This document shows, piece by piece, positions 1 through 9,224 of a DNA stretch of 64,000 bases. Numbering within the stretch: position 1 is the stretch's first letter; the number at the start of each line of letters is the position of its first letter. Source of the stretch: Chryseobacterium pennipullorum (lineage in GTDB: Bacteria; Bacteroidota; Bacteroidia; Flavobacteriales; Weeksellaceae); assembly GCF_003384725.1 (NCBI RefSeq), contig NZ_QNVV01000007.1, positions 62,001 to 126,000 of the forward strand. The letters are read 5' to 3'. The position numbers were made by a program, and so were the translations under genes. The notes under the pieces were generated by a model. That model worked only from the letters and a program-made list of their open reading frames with translations, was not told the origin of the DNA and did no database searches.

Positions 1-1
1 A

Positions 2-895
2 TTACTTTATTCCCTTTACCTTAGTCGGTAAAATATACACTGATTTTGAAGCGGTAATAAACAGAACATCATTATTCTTGCCTCCGAAAGTTACGTTCGA
101 TGTCCAGTCTTCAGGAATCGGAATATGATAAATTTTCTTTCCGGAACGATCAAAAACATGAACACCGTCACCGGTCAGATAAAGATTTCCATGCTTATCC
201 ATTACCATTCCATCTGATCCCATTTCGCAAAACAATCTTTTTTCCGATAGTCTGCCTTCCCCCAAAATATCATACACATAGGTCTTTCCGGCATCAATAT
301 CCGATACATAGAGTTTACCCAGTTTTTCACTTCCTACGATTCCATTAGGCTGAGTAAAGGTTTCCAGTTTTGTGATTTTCCCATTTTTACTTCTGTAATA
401 AAGACTTTTGTGGGATAGTTCCTGCTTAAAGTCCACCCAATAATCCCTTTCATAAAGAGGATCTGTAAAATACATTCCGCCAAAAGAATCGTTCCAGACA
501 TCATTGGGACCGTTCAGTCTTTTGCCTTCAAAGTCTTTTAATAAGATTTCTACTTTTTTATCTTTTGAAATTTTCCAGATCTCACCATGGTCATCCGAAC
601 AGGTAATCAGGAAATCATCTTTGTCAAAGTGTGTTCCGTTGGCTCTGCCGGTTTTATCCAGAAACTCTATAATCCGGTTGGTCTTCCAGTCCCAATAATA
701 GATCTTATCATTGGGCTGGTCGGTAAAATAAACATTCCCTTCCCTGTCCGCTGATGGTCCTTCTGTAAAACTAAACCGATCTGAAACTCTTTCCGGCTGT
801 ACATTTTCATAAAACATTTTTCTATTATTTACTGATTGACAGTTTACTAATGCTAAAACCAAACCAATCATTCCTATTGTACAGATATTCTTCAT
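2..895 (-). CDS. SMP-30/gluconolactonase-like lipoprotein
   Basis: This 297-aa protein has a lipoprotein signal peptide with lipobox 'ALVNC' (Cys about residue 19), so it is probably a membrane-anchored periplasmic protein. The rest is a six-bladed beta-propeller of the SMP-30/gluconolactonase/LRE type: 'FTEGPSADREGNVYFTD' carries the usual metal-binding Glu, 'NGPNDVW' the conserved Asn, and 'SDGMVMDKHGNLY' the conserved Asp. Family members are calcium- or zinc-dependent lactonases that open sugar lactones; the actual substrate cannot be read here. The gene is complete, with its TAA stop at the very left edge of the window. It is divergent from ccoG across about 250 bp. The family assignment is firm, the substrate unknown. 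Confidence 0.85.
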   Translation of the reverse strand: MKNICTIGMIGLVLALVNCQSVNNRKMFYENVQPERVSDRFSFTEGPSADREGNVYFTDQPNDKIYYWDWKTNRIIEFLDKTGRANGTHFDKDDFLITCSDDHGEIWKISKDKKVEILLKDFEGKRLNGPNDVWNDSFGGMYFTDPLYERDYWVDFKQELSHKSLYYRSKNGKITKLETFTQPNGIVGSEKLGKLYVSDIDAGKTYVYDILGEGRLSEKRLFCEMGSDGMVMDKHGNLYLTGDGVHVFDRSGKKIYHIPIPEDWTSNVTFGGKNNDVLFITASKSVYILPTKVKGIK

Positions 896-1141
896 ACTTC
901 ATTTTTAATGACCGCAATGTACGATATGCATTACTGGATTCAAAGTCATTTTATCTTTTTAACGAATTATAAAAATGTCCCAATTGTACTATTTTTGAAG
1001 TAGATCCTATTAGGAGTTGAATGACATATTCCGGAGCTTTGCAGTAACAGGATTGATTAGTTTTTCTATGCCAAACACAGCAGAGAATCACAGTCGATCC
1101 GGATGAAAAATATCACAAAAATACGTTTATAGGATATCATA

Positions 1142-2584
1142 ATGAGTGCAGAGTCCAACAATATCAAATCTTTGGAAATTGAAAATGAAAATTTCAGAAA
1201 TTCAGTGGGAACGATGGATGAGACCGGAAAAAGAAAGTGGATCTTCCCCAGAAAACCTAAAGGAAAATATACTGATTACAGGAACTATACCAGCTATTTG
1301 CTCCTCGCTTTATTCTTCGGAATTCCTTTTGTCAAAATCAACAACAATCCCTTTCTCCTCATCAATGTAATCGACCGGAAATTCTTTATCGTCGGTCAGC
1401 CTTTTTACCTTCAGGACTTCTTTATACTGGCTTTAGGAGCAGTAACCTCGGTCATCTTTGTCATGCTGTTCACCGTGGTATTCGGGAGAATATTCTGTGG
1501 CTGGCTATGTCCGCAAACCTTATTTATGGAAATGGTCTTCCGTAAAATTGAATACTGGATCGAAGGAGACCGTAATAAGCAGATGAAACTCGACAGACAG
1601 GAATGGGACGCAGAGAAAATAAGAAAAAGGGTGACCAAATGGTCTGTATTTATTTTGATTTCTATGGTCATTTCTACTTTTATGTTTATGTATATTGTAG
1701 GTTATCAACAGGTTTTTCAAATTATGATTGAAGGGCCTGCGGAACATCCGTTGAAGTTTATCACCATGATCTTTTTTACGATGACCTTCTATTTTGTTTT
1801 TGCATGGCTCCGTGAGCAGGTATGTACTCTAGTATGTCCGTACGGAAGGCTTCAGGGAGTGCTGATTGACAAACAAACGATCAATGTATATTATGACTTT
1901 AAAAGAGGGGAAGGCCGATCGAAATGGAGAAACAATGAAGACCGGAAAGCCGCTGGAAAAGGCGACTGTATAGACTGTAACCAATGCGTGGTGGTATGTC
2001 CTACAGGCATTGACATCAGAAACGGACAGCAGCTGGAGTGTGTCAACTGTACGGCCTGCATAGATGCCTGCGATGAGGTAATGGATAAAGTGGGTCTGCC
2101 AAAAGGTCTTGTTCGCTATGCCACCGAATCTGAAATTGAGAATCAGGAGAAATTCAGATTTACTCCAAGGATGAAGGCAACAACCGTTATTCTTGCTGTT
2201 TTGATCGGTTTTCTGGGATTTCTAATGTATGACAGAGGCTCCATGGAAGCAAAATTCATCAAGCCTGCAGGGTCTACTTTTTTTATTAAAAACGGGAAAA
2301 TCACCAATACCTTCATCTACACCCTGCTTAATAAATCCAATGAAAAAAAGATCCTGCAAATTAAAGTCATTACTCCTGCGAATGCCGACATCACCTACTT
2401 TGGTTCAGAAAAAATCATTTTGAAAGGCGATGAGATTCTGAAAGGAAATATCAATATTACATTTCCTGAGGAAGATATCAAATTTTCCAAACAAAATATG
2501 GTGATCGGAGTATTTGATGAAAAAGGAAAGCTGGTCGATTCTTTTGAAACCACTTTCGAAGGACCGTTTAAATTAGCTTTGTAA
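1142..2584 (+). CDS. ccoG: cytochrome c oxidase accessory protein CcoG
   Basis: This 480-aa membrane ferredoxin belongs to the CcoG/FixG/RdxA family, which helps mature cbb3-type cytochrome oxidase, in proteobacteria by handling copper reduction. About five hydrophobic segments surround a 'CGWLCP' motif (C119/C123) and a 'CTLVCPYG' motif (C228/C232). A double 4Fe-4S ferredoxin follows, 'CIDCNQCVVVCP' from C276 and 'CVNCTACIDAC' from C300. The last 130 residues form the usual periplasmic Ig-like domain. ccoG often sits at the end of a ccoNOP operon. Here the visible neighbours are an SMP-30 lipoprotein and an AraC regulator, so it is transcribed alone. It converges with the AraC gene with only 40 bp between them. 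Confidence 0.93.
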   Translation: MSAESNNIKSLEIENENFRNSVGTMDETGKRKWIFPRKPKGKYTDYRNYTSYLLLALFFGIPFVKINNNPFLLINVIDRKFFIVGQPFYLQDFFILALGAVTSVIFVMLFTVVFGRIFCGWLCPQTLFMEMVFRKIEYWIEGDRNKQMKLDRQEWDAEKIRKRVTKWSVFILISMVISTFMFMYIVGYQQVFQIMIEGPAEHPLKFITMIFFTMTFYFVFAWLREQVCTLVCPYGRLQGVLIDKQTINVYYDFKRGEGRSKWRNNEDRKAAGKGDCIDCNQCVVVCPTGIDIRNGQQLECVNCTACIDACDEVMDKVGLPKGLVRYATESEIENQEKFRFTPRMKATTVILAVLIGFLGFLMYDRGSMEAKFIKPAGSTFFIKNGKITNTFIYTLLNKSNEKKILQIKVITPANADITYFGSEKIILKGDEILKGNINITFPEEDIKFSKQNMVIGVFDEKGKLVDSFETTFEGPFKLAL

Positions 2585-2624
2585 GTAATGCCTGGCCACA
2601 CTAAAAGTTGAGCCTTACATTCCA

Positions 2625-3512
2625 TTAAGCCTTGTATTTCCTCATAAACTGAGTGGGAGTCATTCCGGAAGTTTTCCGGAAGACTCTTACAAAATAGGAA
2701 TATTCCTCATACCCTAACCTAAAGGCGATTTCTACGAGACTTTCATCAAGGTACATCAGCATTCTTTTGGCTTCCAACACTACTCTTTCGGTAAGAACGT
2801 CAGTTGCTGTTTTCTGAACAACCGTCTGTACGATCCGGTTCAGGTGTTTTGATGAGATTCCCAGTAATGCAGCATAATAAGCGATCGATTTCTGTTCAGC
2901 AAAATGCAGCTCAATCAGGCTTTCAAAATCCTGATAATGCTTAAAATAAGAACTTCCTGCTGAGGTCACCAGGGTATCAAAATCTTTTGAAAACAGCCGG
3001 GTAGCATTGATAAAAATCTGAGACATTAATGACAGGATGAGGCCTTCTTTCATCATATTATTCTTAGCTTGGTGTTCCTTTCCCAACTCACGGAATAAAC
3101 TGATATTTTTTTTCAGTTCCGAAGGATTCAGCTGAATTTTTCTTGGAAAAGATACCGACCCGAAAAAGGGAAAGTTTCTCAGTTTCTGATTCACATAATG
3201 CATTTCATAAAACTCCTGTGAGCAGAAAAAAATATAGCCTTCGATATCCCCCGAAAGCTCCCAGCTATGGATCTGACCAGGCGACAGAAAGAACAGACTT
3301 CCTTCTGACACGTCGTATTTCTGAAAATCAATCTCATGCATTCCTTTTCCTCCGGTAAAAAGAACAGCAGCATAGAAATCATGTCTGTGAGGCTTTTCGA
3401 TGTGACGGTGCCCTACTACCAGATGATTTTTCATGGTATTGAAATAGAAGTCCGAAGTATTTTTACCAGCCTGAAAGAGTTCGATATGAAGAACGGAGAT
3501 TGAATTCATCAC
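2625..3512 (-). CDS. AraC family transcriptional regulator
   Basis: This 295-aa regulator has an N-terminal cupin-like sensing domain, in which 'HIEKPHRHDFYAAVLFTGG' marks the ligand pocket strand. Residues about 190-292 form a C-terminal double helix-turn-helix. The second HTH has the classic AraC signature, 'VEIAFRLGYEEYSYFVRVFR' followed by 'TSGMTPTQFMRKY'. It is expected to act as an activator that responds to a small molecule, with the ligand and target unknown. It converges with ccoG and is divergently separated from the downstream T9SS protease by that gene's terminator. No obvious target gene lies immediately beside it, so local autoregulation is as likely as any other role. Confidence 0.88.
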   Translation of the reverse strand: MMNSISVLHIELFQAGKNTSDFYFNTMKNHLVVGHRHIEKPHRHDFYAAVLFTGGKGMHEIDFQKYDVSEGSLFFLSPGQIHSWELSGDIEGYIFFCSQEFYEMHYVNQKLRNFPFFGSVSFPRKIQLNPSELKKNISLFRELGKEHQAKNNMMKEGLILSLMSQIFINATRLFSKDFDTLVTSAGSSYFKHYQDFESLIELHFAEQKSIAYYAALLGISSKHLNRIVQTVVQKTATDVLTERVVLEAKRMLMYLDESLVEIAFRLGYEEYSYFVRVFRKTSGMTPTQFMRKYKA

Positions 3513-3588
3513 CTGTATATTTTAGCTAAATTAAGAGTATCATTTGATCTGTAAGATCTTTACATCCTAAGAATATACAAATTTAGAC

Positions 3589-3618
3589 AAAAAAAGGACC
3601 GGTATATACCGATCCTTT
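3589..3618 (-). terminator. terminator of the T9SS metalloprotease gene
   Basis: A 13-bp stem (3593-3605 with 3606-3618, one wobble pair, tiny TATA loop) is followed on the minus strand by seven T residues. It sits 26 bp past the stop of the metalloprotease gene. Confidence 0.75.
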
Positions 3619-3643
3619 GTATCTGAAAAAATAGGATGCTGGA

Positions 3644-6334
3644 TTATTTGATAATCAGTTTAGTGTTGTATATTCCTTTAGAAGAATCAATGCTGATCAC
3701 ATATACTCCTTTCGGTACATTCACATTAAATGCTTTGGTATCGTTACCTACAGTCTTATACGCAGAAGAATAAACCAATCTTCCGCTCGCATCAAGCATC
3801 GTTACTTTGATATCTCCTTTTATATTTTGTGATTTGATAAAGAAGTTACCATCACTTGGATTAGGATAAATTTTAATGTCATCTGCTATTGGAGAAGAGG
3901 TTTCCCGTGTACTTAACGCTTCAGTTTCCTGAGTACACACTTCGAGAGACCATCCTGTAATGGTGCCGGCACTTCCCGGATTATTATCAGAAGCAAATAA
4001 TTTCCATTCTCCCTGAGCTTTATGTCCTTTAAAAATAGCTAAGCTTTCATATGATTTAACTTCTCCCTGCACCGGTGATGCACACACGACAGCAGCTCCG
4101 GTATCACTGAATGCAGCTGTAATTCCGGAACTATTGTTACAGCTTCTGTTCCAGAACAAGGCAGAGGATCCTACCGGGCTTTCAATGCCTAAAGATAGAT
4201 GCCTTACATTCGGATGGGTGACAGCAGGTGTAACTTTAATTTTGGTAATAGTTCCTGAATTATTAACCATTAAAGGAATTTTTACAATAGGTGAAGATAT
4301 ATCGGAACCACCAGGACCGTCTTTAACCGGCACAGGATCTCCACTATAAGTATACGTTGTACAGTTTTCACCTGTAACATTATAATCCACCACAAAACTT
4401 GGGCTTACCGCATAATAGACATTCCCTACAGCCTCTATCATAATAAAAGCATTTGCTGACGTAGATCCGGCAGGAACTGTAATCTGCTCACTCCCATCGT
4501 TAGGCGTATTGGCAGCAATGGTAGTAAACGTCTGCCCACCGTCTGTAGAGAATTTGATGTTTACATTGGCCGTATTCACCGGTGCAGCATTTGAGCCGGC
4601 AACATCCCAGGTTACGGTAAATGTACCACCGGAGGATAATGTCTGACCGAAGGCTGGAGCTGTCACTTTAAAAGGACCCGATGCAGCATCCACGGTTACC
4701 AACATATTATCTTTGGCCGTTTGTGGGCTTATTGGATTGTTATTTCGTAAAGTTAATGTAAAATTAAGTGGTCTTGCTACACTAGAAACCGACTCCCATC
4801 GAGTACTAAGAACTCCTGCCAACACAGTATTAAAATCCGGAAAATATCGTACAGGAGAACTCACAGGAGAAAATGATCTGAAGTTTGGACCCGCTGGCTT
4901 TGTAGGAAAAGCACTGGAGTTCACCCCTGTCTGTGCATTCGTACCAGCGTCCATTTGCTCCCATGTATAGGTGTAAGAAGCAGTGTTGTTATCAGTGGTC
5001 GTTCCTTTCAATACAAACGGAGTAGATTTTGGTATAACATAGTCTGCTCCTGCACTAACATTAGGTGCAGGATTTGAGAAAGGTGTATTAACACCACAGG
5101 AAACAATGTTTATTTTATTTTTAATTTCGGTAACATTAAAAGCATGGAAATAATCATTGGAATTAAACTGAACATCATTATTTCCACCAAAAATTCCTGT
5201 GTAAGCCATAATGGTAGTTCCACTTCCCGGCTCTACTTCCGAAGTTCCTGAGCCATTTAAATATCCGGTAAATGTATGATTTGCTCCCATTTGATGTCCC
5301 ATTTCATGAGCTACATAATCTATATCAAAAGTATCTCCCTCAGGAAAATTGCATGAAGTATATCCGGCTGCTTTTATATTACCACATATCACTCCTAATG
5401 AAGCAACTCCATTGGCATTTCTTTTATCTAATAAATGCCCCATATCATAATCTCCGGCCGGAATACGTGCAGATATAGCATAATATGCACCTGCATTATC
5501 ATAATCATTAGTATCATCTGTATCTGTTTCATCAAATGGATCTGTTGCCGGGTCAAGGAATACAATAGCATCATTATTATCTATCAGATTAAAATGCAGT
5601 GACAAATCTTTTTCGAAAACGCCGTTCATTCTGGTTAAACTGGCATTCATAGCCGCAATAATTACAGCTTTTTTCTCGGCCTCTGTTGCTGTTGACGGAG
5701 TTCCTGCCACTGTCAGATGATACTGTGCATACTCTCCTGTACAGGTAAGTGCCATTCTGAAAACATTAAAGCCTGCTGTCTTTTTATTGACAGTATTATT
5801 ATTTTCTATTGCGCTTTTCTCCAGAACATCTGGAGTACCGCATTCAAAAGGCTCTTTTTCCTGTCCTCTTCTTGCATGGGAATCAAAAACAGCATATACC
5901 TTTCTGTCTTCTGTATACGGTTCTATAAATTCTGAAATACCGGAACGGGTAATCATAGAAGAGAACCCTACCGGAGACACGCTAAACCTTAAATATGTTG
6001 TCGGATCTTCTAATGCAGTTCCAACGTAGGATTTAATATCAGGATACCTGGCCTGCAGCTCGGGAGCCATATTGGAAAATTCCCAAACTTGGAACTTTTC
6101 TAATTGTCCTTTAGCAGTAGGTAATGAAATAATCACTCCTTTGCCGTTTGAAAGACGCGAAGGAGCATCTTTTAGGCTTTGCCTCAGCTGATCGGCATTT
6201 AATGTGTAAAGCCCTGCAAATTCGAGCTTTTCCTGTGATTTTTTTACTTTCTGAGATCGGAGCTCAGTTCTCGACCACTGTGAAAATCCTAAAAAAGGAA
6301 TCAACAGGGAAAGAATAAAGAAATAATGTTTCAT
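3644..6334 (-). CDS. secreted reprolysin-like metalloprotease, P-domain, T9SS type A
   Basis: This 896-aa secreted zinc protease starts with a signal peptide ('FFILSLLIPFLGFSQW'). A propeptide of about 170 residues follows, then an M12B/reprolysin-like catalytic domain with 'HEMGHQMGANH' (HExxHxxGxxH, H343-H353). Next come Ig-like/fibronectin-like linkers and, at about residues 655-795, a proprotein-convertase P domain ('SLGIESPVGSSALFWNRS', 'WKLFASDNNPGSAGTITGW'). The end is a type A T9SS sorting domain ('IYPNPSDGNFFIKS' to 'YNTKLIIK'). It should be exported by Sec, moved across the outer membrane by T9SS and released or anchored at the surface as an extracellular protease. A shorter paralogue of its first 170 residues lies just upstream at 6597-7148. 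Confidence 0.92.
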   Translation of the reverse strand: MKHYFFILSLLIPFLGFSQWSRTELRSQKVKKSQEKLEFAGLYTLNADQLRQSLKDAPSRLSNGKGVIISLPTAKGQLEKFQVWEFSNMAPELQARYPDIKSYVGTALEDPTTYLRFSVSPVGFSSMITRSGISEFIEPYTEDRKVYAVFDSHARRGQEKEPFECGTPDVLEKSAIENNNTVNKKTAGFNVFRMALTCTGEYAQYHLTVAGTPSTATEAEKKAVIIAAMNASLTRMNGVFEKDLSLHFNLIDNNDAIVFLDPATDPFDETDTDDTNDYDNAGAYYAISARIPAGDYDMGHLLDKRNANGVASLGVICGNIKAAGYTSCNFPEGDTFDIDYVAHEMGHQMGANHTFTGYLNGSGTSEVEPGSGTTIMAYTGIFGGNNDVQFNSNDYFHAFNVTEIKNKINIVSCGVNTPFSNPAPNVSAGADYVIPKSTPFVLKGTTTDNNTASYTYTWEQMDAGTNAQTGVNSSAFPTKPAGPNFRSFSPVSSPVRYFPDFNTVLAGVLSTRWESVSSVARPLNFTLTLRNNNPISPQTAKDNMLVTVDAASGPFKVTAPAFGQTLSSGGTFTVTWDVAGSNAAPVNTANVNIKFSTDGGQTFTTIAANTPNDGSEQITVPAGSTSANAFIMIEAVGNVYYAVSPSFVVDYNVTGENCTTYTYSGDPVPVKDGPGGSDISSPIVKIPLMVNNSGTITKIKVTPAVTHPNVRHLSLGIESPVGSSALFWNRSCNNSSGITAAFSDTGAAVVCASPVQGEVKSYESLAIFKGHKAQGEWKLFASDNNPGSAGTITGWSLEVCTQETEALSTRETSSPIADDIKIYPNPSDGNFFIKSQNIKGDIKVTMLDASGRLVYSSAYKTVGNDTKAFNVNVPKGVYVISIDSSKGIYNTKLIIK

Positions 6335-6596
6335 AGTAGTGTGATTTTTTAATCATGCCAAATTAATAAAAAAAAAGCAACTAAATAGAATAAAAATCAA
6401 CAAAGCATTATATAAAATGAACAATAATCAACAAAACATACTATTAACTTAAAATATTAACAACAATGCAGTCATATTAAAATTATTGCACTAAATAATC
6501 AATAATATAGAAAAATATTAATAACCAAATTTAAAACAATCTGATTTTCAATCACAAAACAATAACAATAATTATAAATTACACCTTTCCTGCGTT

Positions 6597-7148
6597 TTAT
6601 CTACAGCGCCTTTTCTTTTTCACTGGTTTTTCTTGCGGTTCATTGAGATTGCTTTTTTCAAATGGTACTTTATCCTGTCCCCTTCTTGCGTTGGAATCAA
6701 ATACTGCATAAACGGTTCGGTCTTCTGTGTAGGGTTCGATAAATTCCGAAATACCGGAACGGGTAATCATGGAAGAAAATCCAACCGGGGATATACTGAA
6801 CTTCAGATAGGCAGTCGGATCCTCTACTCCTGTACCCACATAAGAACGGATATCTGGATATTTAGCCTGCAGTTGCGGAGCCATATTGGAGGATTCCCAT
6901 ACCTGAAAATGTTCCAGTCTTCCACTGGCAGTCGGAAGGGAAATGAAGGTTCCTTTTTCACTCGAAAAACGCAGGGGAGCATTTTTTAAACTCTGCCGCA
7001 ACTGATCCGCATTCAGGACGTACAGTGCTGCAAATTCCAGTTTTTCCTGTGATTCTTTGACTTTCCTGGCTCCAAGGTTGGTTGGTGTCCACTGCGAAAA
7101 TCCTGAGAAAGGAATCATGAACACTAAAATTAAAAAACAATGTTTCAT
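6597..7148 (-). CDS. orphan signal peptide plus metalloprotease propeptide
   Basis: The 183-aa product aligns almost end to end with residues 1-170 of the neighbouring 896-aa metalloprotease, including 'LNADQLRQSLK', 'SPVGFSSMITRSGISEFIEP' and 'VYAVFDSNARRGQ'. It then stops being homologous and ends in a basic tail, 'KKKRRCR'. No catalytic domain follows: the 262 bp down to the next gene are AT-rich and non-coding in all frames. The intact frame and good conservation suggest either a recent truncated duplicate or a free-standing propeptide. Known subtilase propeptides act as inhibitors or chaperones, but for this family that role is only inference. A decaying pseudogene is the main alternative. 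Confidence 0.7.
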   Translation of the reverse strand: MKHCFLILVFMIPFSGFSQWTPTNLGARKVKESQEKLEFAALYVLNADQLRQSLKNAPLRFSSEKGTFISLPTASGRLEHFQVWESSNMAPQLQAKYPDIRSYVGTGVEDPTAYLKFSISPVGFSSMITRSGISEFIEPYTEDRTVYAVFDSNARRGQDKVPFEKSNLNEPQEKPVKKKRRCR

Positions 7149-7278
7149 ATCATTATCGTGTTTTGAGATTCACCAAGTTATTAAAAAAAACAATCTTCTT
7201 TCTATTTTTGAGATATATTTGAATAAAATTTTCACCTCCCTCTTAAACAAAAGTCATACAGCAGTTTTAAAGATATTT

Positions 7279-7310
7279 TTGGATACAACTTTAAAAAATT
7301 TTTATCTTTG
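7279..7310 (+). promoter_or_regulatory. Bacteroidetes-type promoter of the MerR gene
   Basis: TTG at 7279-7281, 21 bp, then TATCTTTG (TAnnTTTG -7 element) at 7303-7310. The element lies 18 bp before ATG 7329 and includes the TTG that would otherwise be read as an upstream start at 7308, which argues for the ATG. Confidence 0.7.
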
Positions 7311-7328
7311 AACTTTAGGAATCTTACA

Positions 7329-7673
7329 ATGAAAATAAATTTACCTGATAAGCTGTATTATTCAATAGGGGAAGTCGCTAAAGCATTTGATGTAAACACT
7401 TCATTAATACGTTATTGGGAACAGGAATTCCCTATTATTAAACCTAAAAAAAACAGAAAAGGAAACCGGTACTTCACGCCTGAAGACATCAAAAATCTGC
7501 AGATGATCTATCATCTCGTCAAAGAAAAAGGATATACCCTGGACGGTGCCCGTGTTGCTTTGACGACGAACAGCAAAATTTCTGAAACCATTACCCTTAT
7601 TGACCGGCTCGAATTTGTAAAGGCCGAACTTTTGAAACTAAAAGAATCTCTTGGGGAAAAAGATTCCGAATAA
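7329..7673 (+). CDS. MerR family transcriptional regulator
   Basis: This 114-aa regulator begins with a winged-helix MerR DNA-binding domain: 'YYSIGEVAKAFDVNTSLIRY' contains the first HTH and 'YFTPEDIKNLQMIYHLVKEK' the second. A short coiled-coil dimerisation helix ends the protein. No effector-binding domain is present, so it resembles the short MerR-like proteins common in Bacteroidetes. An upstream TTG at 7308 is in frame but lies inside the -7 promoter element, so ATG 7329 is chosen. The gene is followed by a terminator and then the helix-hairpin-helix gene on the same strand. Its target is unknown. Confidence 0.88.
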   Translation: MKINLPDKLYYSIGEVAKAFDVNTSLIRYWEQEFPIIKPKKNRKGNRYFTPEDIKNLQMIYHLVKEKGYTLDGARVALTTNSKISETITLIDRLEFVKAELLKLKESLGEKDSE

Positions 7674-7695
7674 ATGAGTATAGTTAAATTTCCAT

Positions 7696-7722
7696 AAAGT
7701 ATCCGTCAGGGTGCTTTTTTTT
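7696..7722 (+). terminator. terminator after the MerR gene
   Basis: A 7-bp stem with two G-U pairs (from 7698) has a GTCA loop and is followed by eight T residues ending at 7722. Confidence 0.6.
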
Positions 7723-7863
7723 GTAGTTTCCTCTTTAAATAATTCTAACATTAAGGAATTATAAATATTTTTTTAAAGCATTTATATTCAATCAATAATT
7801 CAAATTCAAGCAATCCTCCTTTCATTATTGTAATGCTCTGTTTTTATCAATAGATTTACTCCT

Positions 7864-9123
7864 ATGATAAGAAAAAGCGACTACCAGAAAATGGCATTTA
7901 TGGTCATGTTGCTGACCATTCTTTTGGCCTACCAGAAATACACGAGCAGAGAAAGAGAACCATTCCCTGAAGTAAAATTTGTTTTAAATACTTCACCTTC
8001 TGCCAGGATATCCGATTTTGATCCCAACACTTTGAATGGAGCACAATGGCAGGAACTCGGATTCTCTGAGAAACAGGTCTCTACCATTCTAAAATATAAA
8101 GATATTGTTGGCGGTATCTTTACCTCAAAAGAGCAGCTGAAAAAATGCTATGCTATTTCTGACGAAAAATTCAGCGAGCTGGAACACTTTATTCTTCTGC
8201 CGGAAACAATGAAGAAAGTCTCATTTTCATCAGGTGTTTCGGAAAAGAAGGCCATTACTATTTCCCGTAAATTCAATCCTGATCATTCATCCAAAGCAGA
8301 CTGGGTGCAGATGGGATTTAGTGAAAAACAGGCAGATGCTATCTTAAAATATAAAAATTACCTTGGAGGAAGTTTTCTCAGCAAAGAAAAATTCAGGGAA
8401 TGCTTTATCATTTCTTCAGAAAACTATAACAGGCTGGAATCTTACTTATTATTGCCGTTAAAAGCCCCTGAAAATTCCAAAAATAAGGTAAACATCCGGT
8501 ATTATACTTTTGATCCGAACCAGATGGACGTCAACGGGTGGAGATCACTTGGATTTTCTGAAAAGCAAGCGATGACGATCGTTAATTACCGGGACCGGAA
8601 TTTACATGGCAGTTTTAAAAGCCTGGAGGAGATTCAGAAATGCTTTGTCATCTCGGCAGAAAAATTTGAGGAATTAAAGCCCTATATGAAACTGCAACCT
8701 GTTTCTACAATAAATGGAGAAATGAGACAGGAAAAAACTGATTTTTCAACAGCGGATCTTAATACCCTTACCTTTAAGCAGCTACTGGAATTTGGTCTGG
8801 ATGAAAAAAGTGCAGGTTCCATCATTGGCTTCAGAAAGAAACTGGGAGGGTTTGTCAATAAGCAGCAGATTTTAGATACCTATAATATCGATAAAGAACT
8901 GGTTCAAAAGCTCATCTCAATCGCACAGCTGGACACTTCCGGTGTTCCCAAATATTCTTTAACGGATGCTCCTGAGGAATGGCTTAAAAATCATCCGTAC
9001 TTCAAGTATTCTGCGGACAAGATCATTTTTTACCGCATCACCTACCCGGATGACAGGAAAATATGGAAATACTTAAAATTAAAGCCGGAGTATGAAACAA
9101 GAATGAAATTATACATTCCCTAA
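7864..9123 (+). CDS. ComEA-like protein with four helix-hairpin-helix repeats
   Basis: This 419-aa protein has one N-terminal membrane segment (about residues 10-22) and then a row of helix-hairpin-helix modules. Each starts with 'FDPN' or 'FNPD' and contains 'LGFSEKQxxTIL.Y', with hairpins such as 'YKDIVGGIFTSKEQLKKCY'; a fourth module is near residue 300 ('GLDEKSAGSIIGFRKKLGGF'). HhH motifs bind DNA non-specifically. In ComEA the domain is anchored outside the membrane and takes up DNA, so a membrane-tethered DNA-binding role is plausible, but nothing here proves competence. It stands alone between the MerR regulator and a convergent lipoprotein gene. Confidence 0.8.
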   Translation: MIRKSDYQKMAFMVMLLTILLAYQKYTSREREPFPEVKFVLNTSPSARISDFDPNTLNGAQWQELGFSEKQVSTILKYKDIVGGIFTSKEQLKKCYAISDEKFSELEHFILLPETMKKVSFSSGVSEKKAITISRKFNPDHSSKADWVQMGFSEKQADAILKYKNYLGGSFLSKEKFRECFIISSENYNRLESYLLLPLKAPENSKNKVNIRYYTFDPNQMDVNGWRSLGFSEKQAMTIVNYRDRNLHGSFKSLEEIQKCFVISAEKFEELKPYMKLQPVSTINGEMRQEKTDFSTADLNTLTFKQLLEFGLDEKSAGSIIGFRKKLGGFVNKQQILDTYNIDKELVQKLISIAQLDTSGVPKYSLTDAPEEWLKNHPYFKYSADKIIFYRITYPDDRKIWKYLKLKPEYETRMKLYIP

Positions 9124-9163
9124 GGTAAGGTTGAATAGGGCTAAAAATTCAATTGATCTCCGG

Positions 9164-9201
9164 AAAAAACTATTCCAAAAAGGTAAGTCTTTTTGGAATA
9201 G
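9164..9201 (-). terminator. terminator of the beta-propeller lipoprotein gene
   Basis: A perfect 13-bp inverted repeat (9170-9182 with 9189-9201) has loop GTAAGT. On the minus strand it is followed by six T residues. It also lies past the end of the convergent HhH gene and could stop both. Confidence 0.75.
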
Positions 9202-9224
9202 CTTATCGCTAGAAACGCGGCCTG

